Assembly (NCBI RefSeq): GCF_000380985.1
Contig: NZ_KB905712.1
Location: forward strand, 1-51,311
Source of the DNA: Proteiniphilum acetatigenes DSM 18083
GTDB lineage: Bacteria; Bacteroidota; Bacteroidia; Bacteroidales; Dysgonomonadaceae
Length of the DNA stretch: 51,311 bases
Direction: 5' to 3'
Shown: positions 17,631-26,279 of the stretch, piece by piece
How the letters are laid out: every line of letters begins with the position of its first letter
Numbering within the stretch: position 1 is the first letter of the stretch
Translations under genes and position numbers: made by a program
The notes under the pieces: model-generated
Database searches by the model: none
The model's input: the letters and a program-made list of their open reading frames with translations, nothing else
Told to the model about the DNA's origin: nothing

Positions 17631-18443
17631 ATGCGAACCCCAGAAATTGAGGTCGGAATTGGTCATGAATACCAATTGAACGGCAAGATTGTACTTGATA
17701 TCAATCAGATTCCCAGTCCCACAGCCATCTATATTCCTCTCAAAGAGGAAGTCATATTAAACAGGCGTGCTTATGAAACGTTGGGAATACAAGATGGAGA
17801 AGTTTTCGATCTGATGACATGGAGAAAGATCAATCCTTATTTAGGAGACTGTTACCAAAAACTTAAGGACGATATTGTGAATGATCAGAAAGTACATGTA
17901 ATTCTTTTGAATGGTAAGCACGAAATAATGAATTATTCTTTAAGTTGCATCCACAATCCTTTGTTAGGAAAAGTATATATTATTTATTTCTCGAAGGCAT
18001 CGGAAAAATATTCGGTAGCTTCTATTTCATCACTCTATTCGGTAAAAGAAGAGATTGCAAAATTGAGACCCTATTTGAACAGAACTGGAAAGAACATGCA
18101 TGAGAGTTTGATGAAGAAGTATTTTAGGGAGGAGAACCAGCAACTGACCCTGGATGATCTGGTCTATTATGAAAGGGAATTACGTATTATCCAGAAAGCA
18201 TATCCCTCACTGTCCCACCGTGAAGTGATCCTTTGCGGATTACTTGTAAACGATATGGACAGCAAGGATATTGCTTCAATTACCAACAGAACCCTGGATG
18301 CGGTGTTCGTGACGATACATCGTATTAACAGGAAACTGGATATACTTAACAAAAAACAATTAATAGATACGCTCAAAGAATTGGTGAACAAGCACGACGT
18401 GGATCAGCCTGTCAACACCATAGTCTCTGTATCGCAGGAATAA
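17631..18443 (+). CDS. LuxR-type helix-turn-helix transcription regulator
   Basis: The 270-residue cytosolic protein has an N-terminal PAS-like sensor region (about 25-130; LNRRAYETLGIQDGEVFDLMTW) and a C-terminal helix-turn-helix of the LuxR/GerE kind (about 193-245: LSHREVILCGLLVNDMDSKDIASITNRT, then TIHRINRKL). There is no receiver domain with phospho-Asp, so the input is unknown. It lies between the polysaccharide prelude and the main operon and is a good candidate for its regulator; that is inference from position. Confidence 0.8.
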   Translation: MRTPEIEVGIGHEYQLNGKIVLDINQIPSPTAIYIPLKEEVILNRRAYETLGIQDGEVFDLMTWRKINPYLGDCYQKLKDDIVNDQKVHVILLNGKHEIMNYSLSCIHNPLLGKVYIIYFSKASEKYSVASISSLYSVKEEIAKLRPYLNRTGKNMHESLMKKYFREENQQLTLDDLVYYERELRIIQKAYPSLSHREVILCGLLVNDMDSKDIASITNRTLDAVFVTIHRINRKLDILNKKQLIDTLKELVNKHDVDQPVNTIVSVSQE

Positions 18444-18445
18444 TC

Positions 18446-18901
18446 TTATTCGCTGATTCGATGTCCTTTTAACTGGAAAGTGTTCTTGTAAGGAGTTTCA
18501 TCGTCCTCGAACTGGATTTCGAAGTAAATGCTATCCGAATTGAATATCTTTCCATTCGAGATTTTAATTCCAATAGCTTCCTCACTTACTTCGCAATTAG
18601 ATAGTTCCGTGTGGAAAGTACCATTCTTTTCGTCGACAAATGCTTTTGTCTGGAATTTCCAAAATTTCACTTCTGTATCCTGAATGGTAATAGAATCACT
18701 TTGGGCGGAAGTATCTTTCAGGGTAATCACCTTGAATGGTCCAAATATAAGTGTGGAATCGTTGTAAGCTGTTACTTCCCATTGTCCGGTGATGTTGACC
18801 GGCTTGGATGCATCATCTGTTGCTCCATTATCCGCTTCCTTTTCACAGGAAACGAGGATTCCGATTGCAAGGAATCCCAATAAATATGTAATTTTTTTCA
18901 T
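18446..18901 (-). CDS. Lipoprotein, possibly lipid-binding/lipocalin-like
   Basis: The 151-residue protein has a clear lipoprotein signal (ILVSCEKE, Cys19) followed by an acidic, beta-rich domain starting NITGQWEVTAYNDSTL. This resembles the Bacteroidota putative lipid-binding hydrolase/lipocalin-like families, but I am not sure of the match. Its stop lies two bases from the stop of the convergent regulator gene. It is transcribed on the same strand as the beta-helix protein gene upstream (195-base gap). Confidence 0.65.
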   Translation of the reverse strand: MKKITYLLGFLAIGILVSCEKEADNGATDDASKPVNITGQWEVTAYNDSTLIFGPFKVITLKDTSAQSDSITIQDTEVKFWKFQTKAFVDEKNGTFHTELSNCEVSEEAIGIKISNGKIFNSDSIYFEIQFEDDETPYKNTFQLKGHRISE

Positions 18902-19095
18902 ACGATTGTTTTATTATTTATTAGATGTATAGAAACTCACGAGAGTCATCTTTTTATACGCGATTGATAATAGTTTGTATTTTCTATACGAATTAGTGTA
19001 ATGAATAATGTATTAAGCCGTGGGGAAGGAAAGATGTATGCTCGTCGTTATATACCCCAGACTCTCCAAATATTGCAATGATATAATTTTTTGGA

Positions 19096-20466
19096 TCAGG
19101 GAACATACAGTGTTTTCAGGTGTGCCTTATCGCCGTTCCTTACCAGGATAGTGTAATTGCCCGGAGAAGGTCGGTTAGGCAGCACTGTATGAAAACGTGT
19201 CAACGGTTGACGATAGATTACCTGCAATTTACTATTGGCTCCGATAATTTCAGCCGTAGATGAAATTAAAGTTCCCTGAACGTTCACACAAACCCGGTTG
19301 TATTTGTCCAGATAAATCTGGATGGAGGGATCATTCTTTATATTGGGGAGCGAAGTATCCGGATTGTTGTTTCCTTGATTATTATTTCCTGGATTCTCAG
19401 GCTCAGGGGTCGGAGTGGGGGTTGTATCAGGTTTATCATCAGGGAGAGGGGTAGTTCCACCTCCAGGATTAGATGGCGGTGTGGGAGAGGAGGATCGTGC
19501 CCTTCCGATAATCTGAGTCGGGAGAATGGAGGCACTAAGACTGGGGTCGTACTTATTAGTCGACCATCCGGATATCGTTCCTACATTCGATGAGGACCAC
19601 GAATTGTTCGTATAGCCGTTTTTGTGTATAAAGTTGACAGTGTTGTTTGACACTGTAATATTATAGGACCTACCCTTATCTTCATACCAATTGCAAGCCG
19701 TTATACCTACATTTGTAAATGATTGTCTTTTACCAAATACCTTGTTATTTCTTAGTGTCATGTCATTCCCTCCGGAAATACCGATACCATATTGCCCCGG
19801 GTCGACAAGTATGTTATCTTCTGCTATCTGATAAGCACCACTCATATCACCTAAATTGATTCCTCCACTTGTTTCAGAAGGTCCGCCACCTCTGATCCAG
19901 TTGCCTTTTACTAGTATGGGGCTTTGTGCCGTTCCTCTCGAATCATATATATTTACAATATCTTCAGGGGAACTTTGTCCGGGAAGATTATCACATACAT
20001 TGTAACTAATACTGTTTCCAGCCCCCGATACCTCTACGAGTTGAACCATACTTCCATATACACTGGCTCCTCTTAATTTTCCAACTATATTCGTTACATC
20101 GTTGTACTCAAATTTTACTCCTTGAGATCTACTTGCAAAAAGTCCGGCTTGAACATTTTCGAATGTACAATCCACAATGGTAATATTTTTACAATCGATT
20201 GCATAGATTGCCCGGGCAAGTACTGATGGGCCGAATTTACAGTTTTTGATAACCACATTCTCACAATTATACAAGGCTATACAATTTTCACTGTTGGTGC
20301 TGGATATTTCCAGACCCTCAATTACAAGGTTATTTTTACCTACATGCTTAATAGTGGATGATTTTTTGTATGATCCTGTATATCTGGCCCCCTGGCCGTA
20401 AGATATATGAAGAGGGAGACATAACAATGCCAATCCCAAAATGATAATAATGTTGTTTCGTTTCAT
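19096..20466 (-). CDS. Secreted right-handed beta-helix protein with probable sorting-type C-terminal domain
   Basis: The 456-residue protein has a signal peptide (about 1-24, ending SYGQ). A beta-helix of about 270 residues follows, with pectate-lyase-like rungs such as NCIALYNCENVVIKNCKFG. Next comes a Pro/Gly/Asn-rich linker (about 320-375), then a final beta domain of about 75 residues ending GNYTILVRNGDKAHLKTLYVP, which resembles a type IX secretion C-terminal signal. The beta-helix is clearly related to the one encoded at 45751-47244 (shared RGGGPS, SGG, EDNILV-PG-YGIG and NVGI). It may cleave or modify the polysaccharide made next door; no catalytic residues can be named. Confidence 0.8.
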   Translation of the reverse strand: MKRNNIIIILGLALLCLPLHISYGQGARYTGSYKKSSTIKHVGKNNLVIEGLEISSTNSENCIALYNCENVVIKNCKFGPSVLARAIYAIDCKNITIVDCTFENVQAGLFASRSQGVKFEYNDVTNIVGKLRGASVYGSMVQLVEVSGAGNSISYNVCDNLPGQSSPEDIVNIYDSRGTAQSPILVKGNWIRGGGPSETSGGINLGDMSGAYQIAEDNILVDPGQYGIGISGGNDMTLRNNKVFGKRQSFTNVGITACNWYEDKGRSYNITVSNNTVNFIHKNGYTNNSWSSSNVGTISGWSTNKYDPSLSASILPTQIIGRARSSSPTPPSNPGGGTTPLPDDKPDTTPTPTPEPENPGNNNQGNNNPDTSLPNIKNDPSIQIYLDKYNRVCVNVQGTLISSTAEIIGANSKLQVIYRQPLTRFHTVLPNRPSPGNYTILVRNGDKAHLKTLYVP

Positions 20467-20881
20467 CTTTTTTCTTTTTTCAATTAAATAGTGTGTTTGT
20501 AAAATAGGCTTTATTGATCTGTATTATTCTCGATTGAAAGAACAATAACGATTTTCCCTATACAAGGGCGTGTGAGCATACTTGATTTTCCTAAAATGAC
20601 TTTCTCCGAGAATTATCGGTTCAATGTAGCTTGTTGTTTGATTGCGATGCAAATATACGTCTTTTTTTTAATCATCATGTTAAAAGACAAGATGATAGAT
20701 GTGAAAAATATTCAAATTAATAAGAATTAAGTGGTATTAACGGGGAGAAATTCCACAACCGTAAGAGATCGAGAAAAATAGAAGATATGAAAGTCGCCTA
20801 CTGTAAACGATTTCCTGAATTTATTGTCCGAAATGTAATATAATGTAAGTGTTTTTTTTATACATATAATGTTTTTCCACT
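20467..20881. other. Divergent regulatory region between the beta-helix gene and the EPS operon
   Basis: About 415 bases without a gene. It holds the minus-strand promoter box at 20650-20657 and leads into the plus-strand box at 20882. No RNA family or attachment site is recognised. Confidence 0.5.
20650..20657 (-). promoter_or_regulatory. Probable promoter -7 box of the beta-helix gene
   Basis: The minus strand reads TATATTTG, matching TAnnTTTG, about 185 bases before the ATG at 20466, which implies a long leader. Confidence 0.5.
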
Positions 20882-20913
20882 TACATTTGCAGCACTTAAC
20901 TAATTTAGTTAAG
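20882..20913 (+). promoter_or_regulatory. EPS operon promoter with operator-like dyad
   Basis: TACATTTG (20882-20889) matches the TAnnTTTG box. Five bases after it, at 20895-20913, is a perfect 9-bp inverted repeat CTTAACTAA-T-TTAGTTAAG, just where transcription should start. A dyad at this place would suit a repressor or an mRNA 5' stem. The first gene starts at 21053, leaving a leader of about 155 bases. Confidence 0.55.
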
Positions 20914-21052
20914 AAAATAGAGGTCGACAAATGGAAATTTTGTCATTCTAGAGAAATTAAAAATCACAGTTACTGGTTGTTGTATACCTATTGTCCGTAT
21001 TTTGTTGTAATATGGCGGTATTATGCAATTACCCCAAAAGAAAATTCAAAAA

Positions 21053-21847
21053 ATGAGAAAGACTATTTATCTGCTGGTCTTTGCTTGCATAGCGGTTTCG
21101 TGTGTACAAGTGAAAGATATTGCCTATCTCCAGCAAACCGGTCCAGGGCAGACTGTCCTCAACAGTGAAAAATATGATGCCCACATCAAATCCCGAGACA
21201 TTCTTTCAATTACAGTGGTGAGTAGTGAGCCCGCAGCAGCGAGTAGATTTAATCTCGTCACACCACAAATTGACGCATCGATGAGTTCTATCTTTTCCAT
21301 GCCTGTATTGCAAAATTACCTGGTGGACAGTGAGGGACAGATCAATTTTCCCACATTGGGAAAGCTAAAGGTCGCTGGATTAACCACCAGACAGTTGGAA
21401 GAGCATATCGGCAAGCAACTGGCACCGTTTTTCTCTGAAGAGATGCCGGTAATAACCGCCAGAATTATGAATTACAGCGTGAATGTACTGGGAGAAGTAT
21501 ACAGGCCGGGAAAATTTGAAACCACCAACGGCCGGATAACCATCTTTGAGGGATTGGCCATGGCGGGAGATATGACCATATACGGCAAACGTAACAACGT
21601 GAAAGTCCTGCGCGAAAATGAAGATGGCGAAAAAGTGATTTATACATTGAATCTTAACGATAAGAAAGTATTTGAGTCTCCGGCATTTTTCCTGGAACAA
21701 AATGATGTGGTCTATGTGGAACCGAATCAGACAAGAGCTAATTCATCCAGATTTGGGGAAGCGGATAATTTCCGGAACTCCACTATATCGGTATTGGTTT
21801 CGTTGGCCACACTGGGAGTCACCATTTATACATTGACACGCCGATAA
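21053..21847 (+). CDS. wza: Polysaccharide export outer-membrane lipoprotein (Wza-like)
   Basis: Starting at the ATG at 21053 gives 264 residues with a lipobox IAVSC (Cys17); an upstream in-frame ATG at 21023 would add 10 residues before the signal and is less likely. The poly-export domain (about 45-140; SRDILSITVVSSEP, DSEGQINFPTLGKLKVAGLT) and an SLBB-like domain (about 145-225; VNVLGEVYRPGKFETTNGRITIFEGLAMAGD) follow. A final hydrophobic helix is present, as in Wza, whose C-terminal helices form the outer-membrane pore. It starts the EPS operon and is 20 bases ahead of the Wzc-like kinase. Confidence 0.93.
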   Translation: MRKTIYLLVFACIAVSCVQVKDIAYLQQTGPGQTVLNSEKYDAHIKSRDILSITVVSSEPAAASRFNLVTPQIDASMSSIFSMPVLQNYLVDSEGQINFPTLGKLKVAGLTTRQLEEHIGKQLAPFFSEEMPVITARIMNYSVNVLGEVYRPGKFETTNGRITIFEGLAMAGDMTIYGKRNNVKVLRENEDGEKVIYTLNLNDKKVFESPAFFLEQNDVVYVEPNQTRANSSRFGEADNFRNSTISVLVSLATLGVTIYTLTRR

Positions 21848-21867
21848 ATCTCTCAAAAAGGAAAATT

Positions 21868-24240
21868 ATGAATAAGTATATGGGGGTAGAAGAAGAGTTT
21901 ATGGAGTTATCAGAGAAAAAGATTGATGTGAGAGCTATTCTGATGAAATATCTATCTTATTGGAAATGGTTTGTATTTTCTATCGTCTTTTTTCTTGGTA
22001 TTGCCGCAGCTTATATCTATTTTACATTGCCACAATACCAGATAACCACTTCCATCCTCTTCAAAGACGATCAGAAGGGAGGTACTACCGAACTGAATAT
22101 GGAGCATAATATGGGAGTAGTCTTCAGACGGAATAATGTTGAAAATGAAATAGAGATCCTGAAGATGTCGCCGGCTGGAGAAGAGGTAGTTCGTAAAAAC
22201 CATTTATATGCTACCTATATTGAAATGAGTCCTCTGTTTGGTCTGGATAAAATCATCCCCAACTTTCCCAAACGAAAAATGGCAGTGCTATATGGAGACG
22301 AGTTACCTGTTAAGGTTATATTATCGGAAGAACAGCTGAACGCTTTGGGAAAAGATGGTTTGAAGTTCGATCTGACAGCCAATCCCGATGGTAATTATCT
22401 GTTTGATGGAAAATTTAACGGGCAAAAGTATCAGGTGAAGGCATCCATGAATGATTCCACAGTACAATTACCCTTTGGCCGGCTCCAACTGTCAAAAGGC
22501 CAGATGTTGCCGACAGAAAAAAGGTGGATCAGAGTGGTTATTCAGCATCCATTAAGTGTTGCCAATGGATTAAAGGGGTCTTTAGATGTAAAATTAACCT
22601 CAAGAAACTCTACTGTTGCAAATATCACGATGACTGCCCCCAATAGGGAATTAGGGGTGAATTTCCTCAGGGACTATATTGAGGCATATAACCAACAAGG
22701 AATCAGGGATCAATTAGAATTGGCTGAAAAGACGGCAGTGGTAATTGATGAGCATCTTGCCAATCTGAGCAATGAATTAAGTAGCGTGGAAGATCAGGCA
22801 CAGCAGTTTAGACAATCACGGGGTCTGACTGATATTTCTACCCAGGCCAACCTCTATAGTTCACAACTGGCAAATGTCCGTCAACGAAGAATGGATGTAG
22901 AAACACAATTAGGAATTGTCTCAAGCTTGTTAAGTTCTGTGCAACAAATGAGCGGACACACGCAACTTATCCCGGCCAATACCGGTATTCAAAGTGCCGT
23001 ATTGAACTCCCAGATTACTACCTACAACGATTTGGTATTGGAACGAAACAGGCTGTCACGGATCGCCTCCGGCAGTAATCAATCGATGATCAACCTGAAC
23101 AATCAGCTTCAGTCCACATTCAGTTCTGTTGTTTCCGGCTTGCAAAGTGAGAAAAATACGCTGGAGATCCAATTGAGGGATATCAATAATGAATACTCTC
23201 ATAATGATGCCATGGTCAGGGCTATTCCACAACAGGAAAGGGCTTTCTCCGATATCAAACGTCAGCAGAATATCAAGGAAGAGTTGTTTCTTTACCTGCT
23301 TCAGAAAAAAGAAGAACGTTACATGAATATGACTGCTGTGCAATCCAATTCTAAATTGGTGGACAATATCCGGGTAGCAGGTGTGGCATGGCCAATGACA
23401 GTAATTATTCTGATTATCTCCCTTTTCCTTGGAGTGATATCTCCTGTAATAGGTATTTATATAAGGGATTTATTCCGTTTTCAACTGGAGAATAAAGAGG
23501 AACTGGAAAAAATCTCCTCCATTCCGTTGTTGGGAGAGATACCTAAGACCCTACAGACGGGAACAGTTATGGTGAAACAGGACAATAACGATAGCTTTAA
23601 CGAAATGGTAAGACTCCTGCGGGCCAATCTTATGTTTGTGGTTGACGGTAAAGATAAAAAAGTGATCAACATATTATCGAGCGTTAGCGGTGAAGGCAAA
23701 TCGTTTGTTTCCATTAACTTAGGTGTGAGTCTGGCACTACTCGACAAAAAGGTATTGTTGGTAGAACTCGATATTAGAAAACCAAAACTGGCCAAACAGT
23801 TGGGATTGGATAGCAAGCAAGGTATGACACTCTATCTCTCAGGCTATATGGATAAGCAGGAACTGATAAAGCCGTCGGGGATTCATTCCAATTTATCCGT
23901 TATTACTGCCGGATCTGTTCCACCCAATCCGAATGAGCTATTGGCAAAGCCGGCGCTGGATGAATTGATTAGCACTCTCAAGAGTGAGTATGATTTTATC
24001 ATTATTGATACAGCGCCTATAGGAATGGTTTCAGACGGCTTTTTACTGAACCGCATTGCTGATGTGAATCTGTTTGTTACCCGTGCCGGTGTCACTCCAA
24101 AAAAGTTTGTGGAAGACGCTGACAGGTATTTTAATGAGAACAAAATCAAGAAGATGTATTTCATACTCAATTCCGTTAATTTAAATAAAGAGTCCTACCG
24201 GTACGGCCTTTATAAGAAATATGGGTATGGATATGCATAG
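21868..24240 (+). CDS. wzc: Wzc-like tyrosine autokinase and chain-length regulator
   Basis: The 790-residue inner-membrane protein has a Wzz domain with a first membrane helix (about 30-52), a long periplasmic coiled-coil region (about 270-480) and a second membrane helix (about 505-530). A cytosolic BY-kinase domain follows, with Walker A SGEGKS (about 610), Walker A' LLVELDIRKPK (about 633) and Walker B FIIIDTAPIG (about 712). The last 15 residues contain six tyrosines (SYRYGLYKKYGYGY), the autophosphorylation tail. It works with Wza to control polymer length and export. The matching phosphatase Wzb is not in the window. Confidence 0.95.
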   Translation: MNKYMGVEEEFMELSEKKIDVRAILMKYLSYWKWFVFSIVFFLGIAAAYIYFTLPQYQITTSILFKDDQKGGTTELNMEHNMGVVFRRNNVENEIEILKMSPAGEEVVRKNHLYATYIEMSPLFGLDKIIPNFPKRKMAVLYGDELPVKVILSEEQLNALGKDGLKFDLTANPDGNYLFDGKFNGQKYQVKASMNDSTVQLPFGRLQLSKGQMLPTEKRWIRVVIQHPLSVANGLKGSLDVKLTSRNSTVANITMTAPNRELGVNFLRDYIEAYNQQGIRDQLELAEKTAVVIDEHLANLSNELSSVEDQAQQFRQSRGLTDISTQANLYSSQLANVRQRRMDVETQLGIVSSLLSSVQQMSGHTQLIPANTGIQSAVLNSQITTYNDLVLERNRLSRIASGSNQSMINLNNQLQSTFSSVVSGLQSEKNTLEIQLRDINNEYSHNDAMVRAIPQQERAFSDIKRQQNIKEELFLYLLQKKEERYMNMTAVQSNSKLVDNIRVAGVAWPMTVIILIISLFLGVISPVIGIYIRDLFRFQLENKEELEKISSIPLLGEIPKTLQTGTVMVKQDNNDSFNEMVRLLRANLMFVVDGKDKKVINILSSVSGEGKSFVSINLGVSLALLDKKVLLVELDIRKPKLAKQLGLDSKQGMTLYLSGYMDKQELIKPSGIHSNLSVITAGSVPPNPNELLAKPALDELISTLKSEYDFIIIDTAPIGMVSDGFLLNRIADVNLFVTRAGVTPKKFVEDADRYFNENKIKKMYFILNSVNLNKESYRYGLYKKYGYGYA

Positions 24241-24331
24241 CTGGGCTACAATTGGCGGATCAAGCAATGTCCTTTTTTTTAATATACTGTCTTTTTTGTT
24301 CTGTAAATAATTAATGTTTAACATGTTTTAA

Positions 24332-24748
24332 ATGAATCGCAAGATGGCATTCAATGAAGCGGAAATTATTCAACTTCCCAAGAATTTTGACAGAAGAGGA
24401 AATCTCTCTGTCATTGAACAGAACAATCATATTCCATTCAAGATTGAACGTACTTATTGGATTTATGATGTTCCGGGAGGAGAGGTGAGGGGCGGGCATG
24501 CCTACAGAAATAACCAGGAGTTTATTGTGGCATTGTCCGGAAGTTTCGAAGTATTGATGGATGACGGTAAATCGAAAAAACTATTTTCCCTGAATCGTTC
24601 CTATTATGGATTGTACGTTCCTAAAGGATTGTGGAGACAAATGCAGAATTTTTCTACCAATTCGGTCGCACTGGTACTGGCATCTACAAAATTCGACTTG
24701 TCGGATTACATTTATGATTACAAATCATTTAAAGAAAATCCGCAATGA
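24332..24748 (+). CDS. FdtA/QdtA-like sugar 3,4-ketoisomerase cupin, first copy
   Basis: The 138-residue cupin matches the WxcM/FdtA family: RRGNLSVIE, then YWIYDVPGGE-RGGHAY and ALSGSFEVLMDDG. FdtA converts dTDP-4-keto-6-deoxyglucose to the 3-keto galacto isomer before FdtB aminates it. Family members carry HAH (two active-site histidines); here it is HAY (His56, Tyr58), so one histidine is replaced. The enzyme may be altered or inactive. The next gene is a second FdtA with the intact motif, joined by an ATGA overlap. Confidence 0.83.
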   Translation: MNRKMAFNEAEIIQLPKNFDRRGNLSVIEQNNHIPFKIERTYWIYDVPGGEVRGGHAYRNNQEFIVALSGSFEVLMDDGKSKKLFSLNRSYYGLYVPKGLWRQMQNFSTNSVALVLASTKFDLSDYIYDYKSFKENPQ

Positions 24749-25176
24749 ATAAACCTACTATCTATGATTGCTCTATCATTGAAATAGGTAAGCATCAACA
24801 CGAAAAAGGTAATATCAGTGTGATTGAAAATGGAGGATCAATCCCGTTCGAGGTCAATCGTGTTTTTTATCTTTACGATATACCCGGAGGTGAGGATCGG
24901 GGAGCACATGCACACAAAGAGTGTCATCAGTTCCTGGTTGCAGTGAGTGGTGCGTTCGATATCATCCTCGATGATGGAAAGACAAAACGGACTGTGACAC
25001 TGAATCGACCCTATCTTGGGCTACATATTCCGCCCGGTATATGGGCCGGGGAGATCGGATTTTCATCAGGATCGGTATGTCTGGTACTGGCATCGCACCT
25101 GTACGATGCAGGTGATTATATCAGGGATTATGATCAATTTTTAGCATACAAGAATGGAGATGATAAAATTTCTTGA
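24745..25176 (+). CDS. fdtA: dTDP-4-keto-6-deoxyglucose 3,4-ketoisomerase (FdtA/QdtA), second copy
   Basis: The 143-residue cupin has the complete motif [17 protein letters not shown] with His55 and His57, the pair thought to act as base and metal-independent acid in FdtA. It makes the 3-keto-6-deoxy intermediate for the aminotransferase FdtB, which overlaps its end by 23 bases. FdtA (galacto) and QdtA (gluco) cannot be told apart by eye, so the product could lead to Fuc3N or Qui3N. It is about 40% alike to the first copy by inspection. Confidence 0.88.
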   Translation: MNKPTIYDCSIIEIGKHQHEKGNISVIENGGSIPFEVNRVFYLYDIPGGEDRGAHAHKECHQFLVAVSGAFDIILDDGKTKRTVTLNRPYLGLHIPPGIWAGEIGFSSGSVCLVLASHLYDAGDYIRDYDQFLAYKNGDDKIS

Positions 25177-26260
25177 CATACAAAAGATAACGCAACAATA
25201 TGCTCCGGAAATCCATGATGCTGTGTCACGTGTGATTGATGCCGGTTGGTATTTGTTGGGAGAAGAGGTGACGCAGTTCGAGAAAAGCTACGCCACATAT
25301 ATCGGAACCGATTGCTGCATAGGTGTAGCCAATGGGCTGGATGCCTTGCGGATCATTTTGCGGGCTTACATTGAAATGGGAGTAATGCAACCGGGTGATG
25401 AGATCATTGTTCCTGCGAATACCTATATTGCTTCTATTCTTGCTGTTTCTGATAATGGGTTGGTGCCTGTCCTTGTGGAACCGGATATAACTACCTACCA
25501 GATCGACGACCAAAAGATCGAGGCAGTAATTACTTCGAAGACAAAAGGGATCATGATCGTTCATCTCTACGGACAATGTGCTTATACTGACAAGATTGGT
25601 AACCTTTGTACACAATATGGTTTAAAACTGATTGAAGACAATGCTCAGTCACACGGTTGTAAATTTAACGGGAAGAAAACCGGTGCATTGGGCGATGCTG
25701 CAGGGCACAGTTTTTATCCCGGTAAAAACCTGGGTGCACTGGGTGATGCCGGAGCCGTTACCACCAATGATAAAGAACTCGGAGAAGTAGTAAGAATCCT
25801 GGCCAACTATGGTTCATCGGTGAAATACCGATTCGATTATCAAGGATATAACAGTCGCCTGGATGAATTGCAAGCTGCCGTGCTGGATGTGAAATTGCCC
25901 CATCTCGATAGTGAAACAACCCGCAGAAGAGAGGTGGCTGCCTATTATCTGGAACATATTACCCATCCCGATATTACATTACCGATGGTCAATGATTGGA
26001 ATGCACATGTGTTTCATCTGTTTATCATTCGTTCAGCAAAACGGGATGAATTGCAGAGCTATCTCAGGGAAAAGGGAATACAGACACTGATCCATTATCC
26101 GATCCCACCGCATAAACAAAAAGCATACAGTGCATGGAATGATTTTTCATTCCCGATTACAGAGAAGATACATACAGAGGTATTGAGTCTGCCAATTAGC
26201 GCTGTAATTACCGATGGAGAAGTAAAAATAATTGTGGATGCTGTTAACGCTTTTTGTTGA
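25154..26260 (+). CDS. fdtB: DegT/DnrJ/EryC1-family sugar aminotransferase (FdtB-like)
   Basis: The 368-residue PLP enzyme shows the DegT family signs: [29 protein letters not shown], the EDNAQSHG loop and the PLP lysine in [15 protein letters not shown] (about residue 190), then [12 protein letters not shown]. It would transfer an amino group from glutamate to C3 of the dTDP-3-keto-6-deoxyhexose made by FdtA. ATGs at 25154 and 25160 are both possible starts. The dTDP-sugar acetyltransferase FdtC is not adjacent, though GNAT genes occur later in the operon. Confidence 0.92.
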   Translation: MEMIKFLDIQKITQQYAPEIHDAVSRVIDAGWYLLGEEVTQFEKSYATYIGTDCCIGVANGLDALRIILRAYIEMGVMQPGDEIIVPANTYIASILAVSDNGLVPVLVEPDITTYQIDDQKIEAVITSKTKGIMIVHLYGQCAYTDKIGNLCTQYGLKLIEDNAQSHGCKFNGKKTGALGDAAGHSFYPGKNLGALGDAGAVTTNDKELGEVVRILANYGSSVKYRFDYQGYNSRLDELQAAVLDVKLPHLDSETTRRREVAAYYLEHITHPDITLPMVNDWNAHVFHLFIIRSAKRDELQSYLREKGIQTLIHYPIPPHKQKAYSAWNDFSFPITEKIHTEVLSLPISAVITDGEVKIIVDAVNAFC

Positions 26261-26279
26261 CGCATTAGTGTAAAAGAAA

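Larger units (their letters stand above)
14541..17645. repeat. Imperfect tandem duplication containing the asparagine-synthase-like gene
   Basis: Unit 1 runs from about 14541 (CGTATTGATGAT) to about 16335. Unit 2 runs from about 16356 (same CGTATTGATGAT) to about 17645. Both units contain the 5' leader, the gene and a downstream block of about 80 bases (GGTTAACTTG...TTTAAATAT...GACAAATATTAAAATCACAG), which in unit 2 is the promoter and start of the LuxR-type gene. Unit 2 lacks an internal 534-base piece of the gene. Confidence 0.8.

Noticed and set aside
20914-21052. UpxY-like antitermination leader for the EPS operon
   Set aside because: No UpxY/UpxZ gene is present and the leader has no long terminator-like stem; the operon looks EPS-type (Wza/Wzc) rather than phase-variable CPS.
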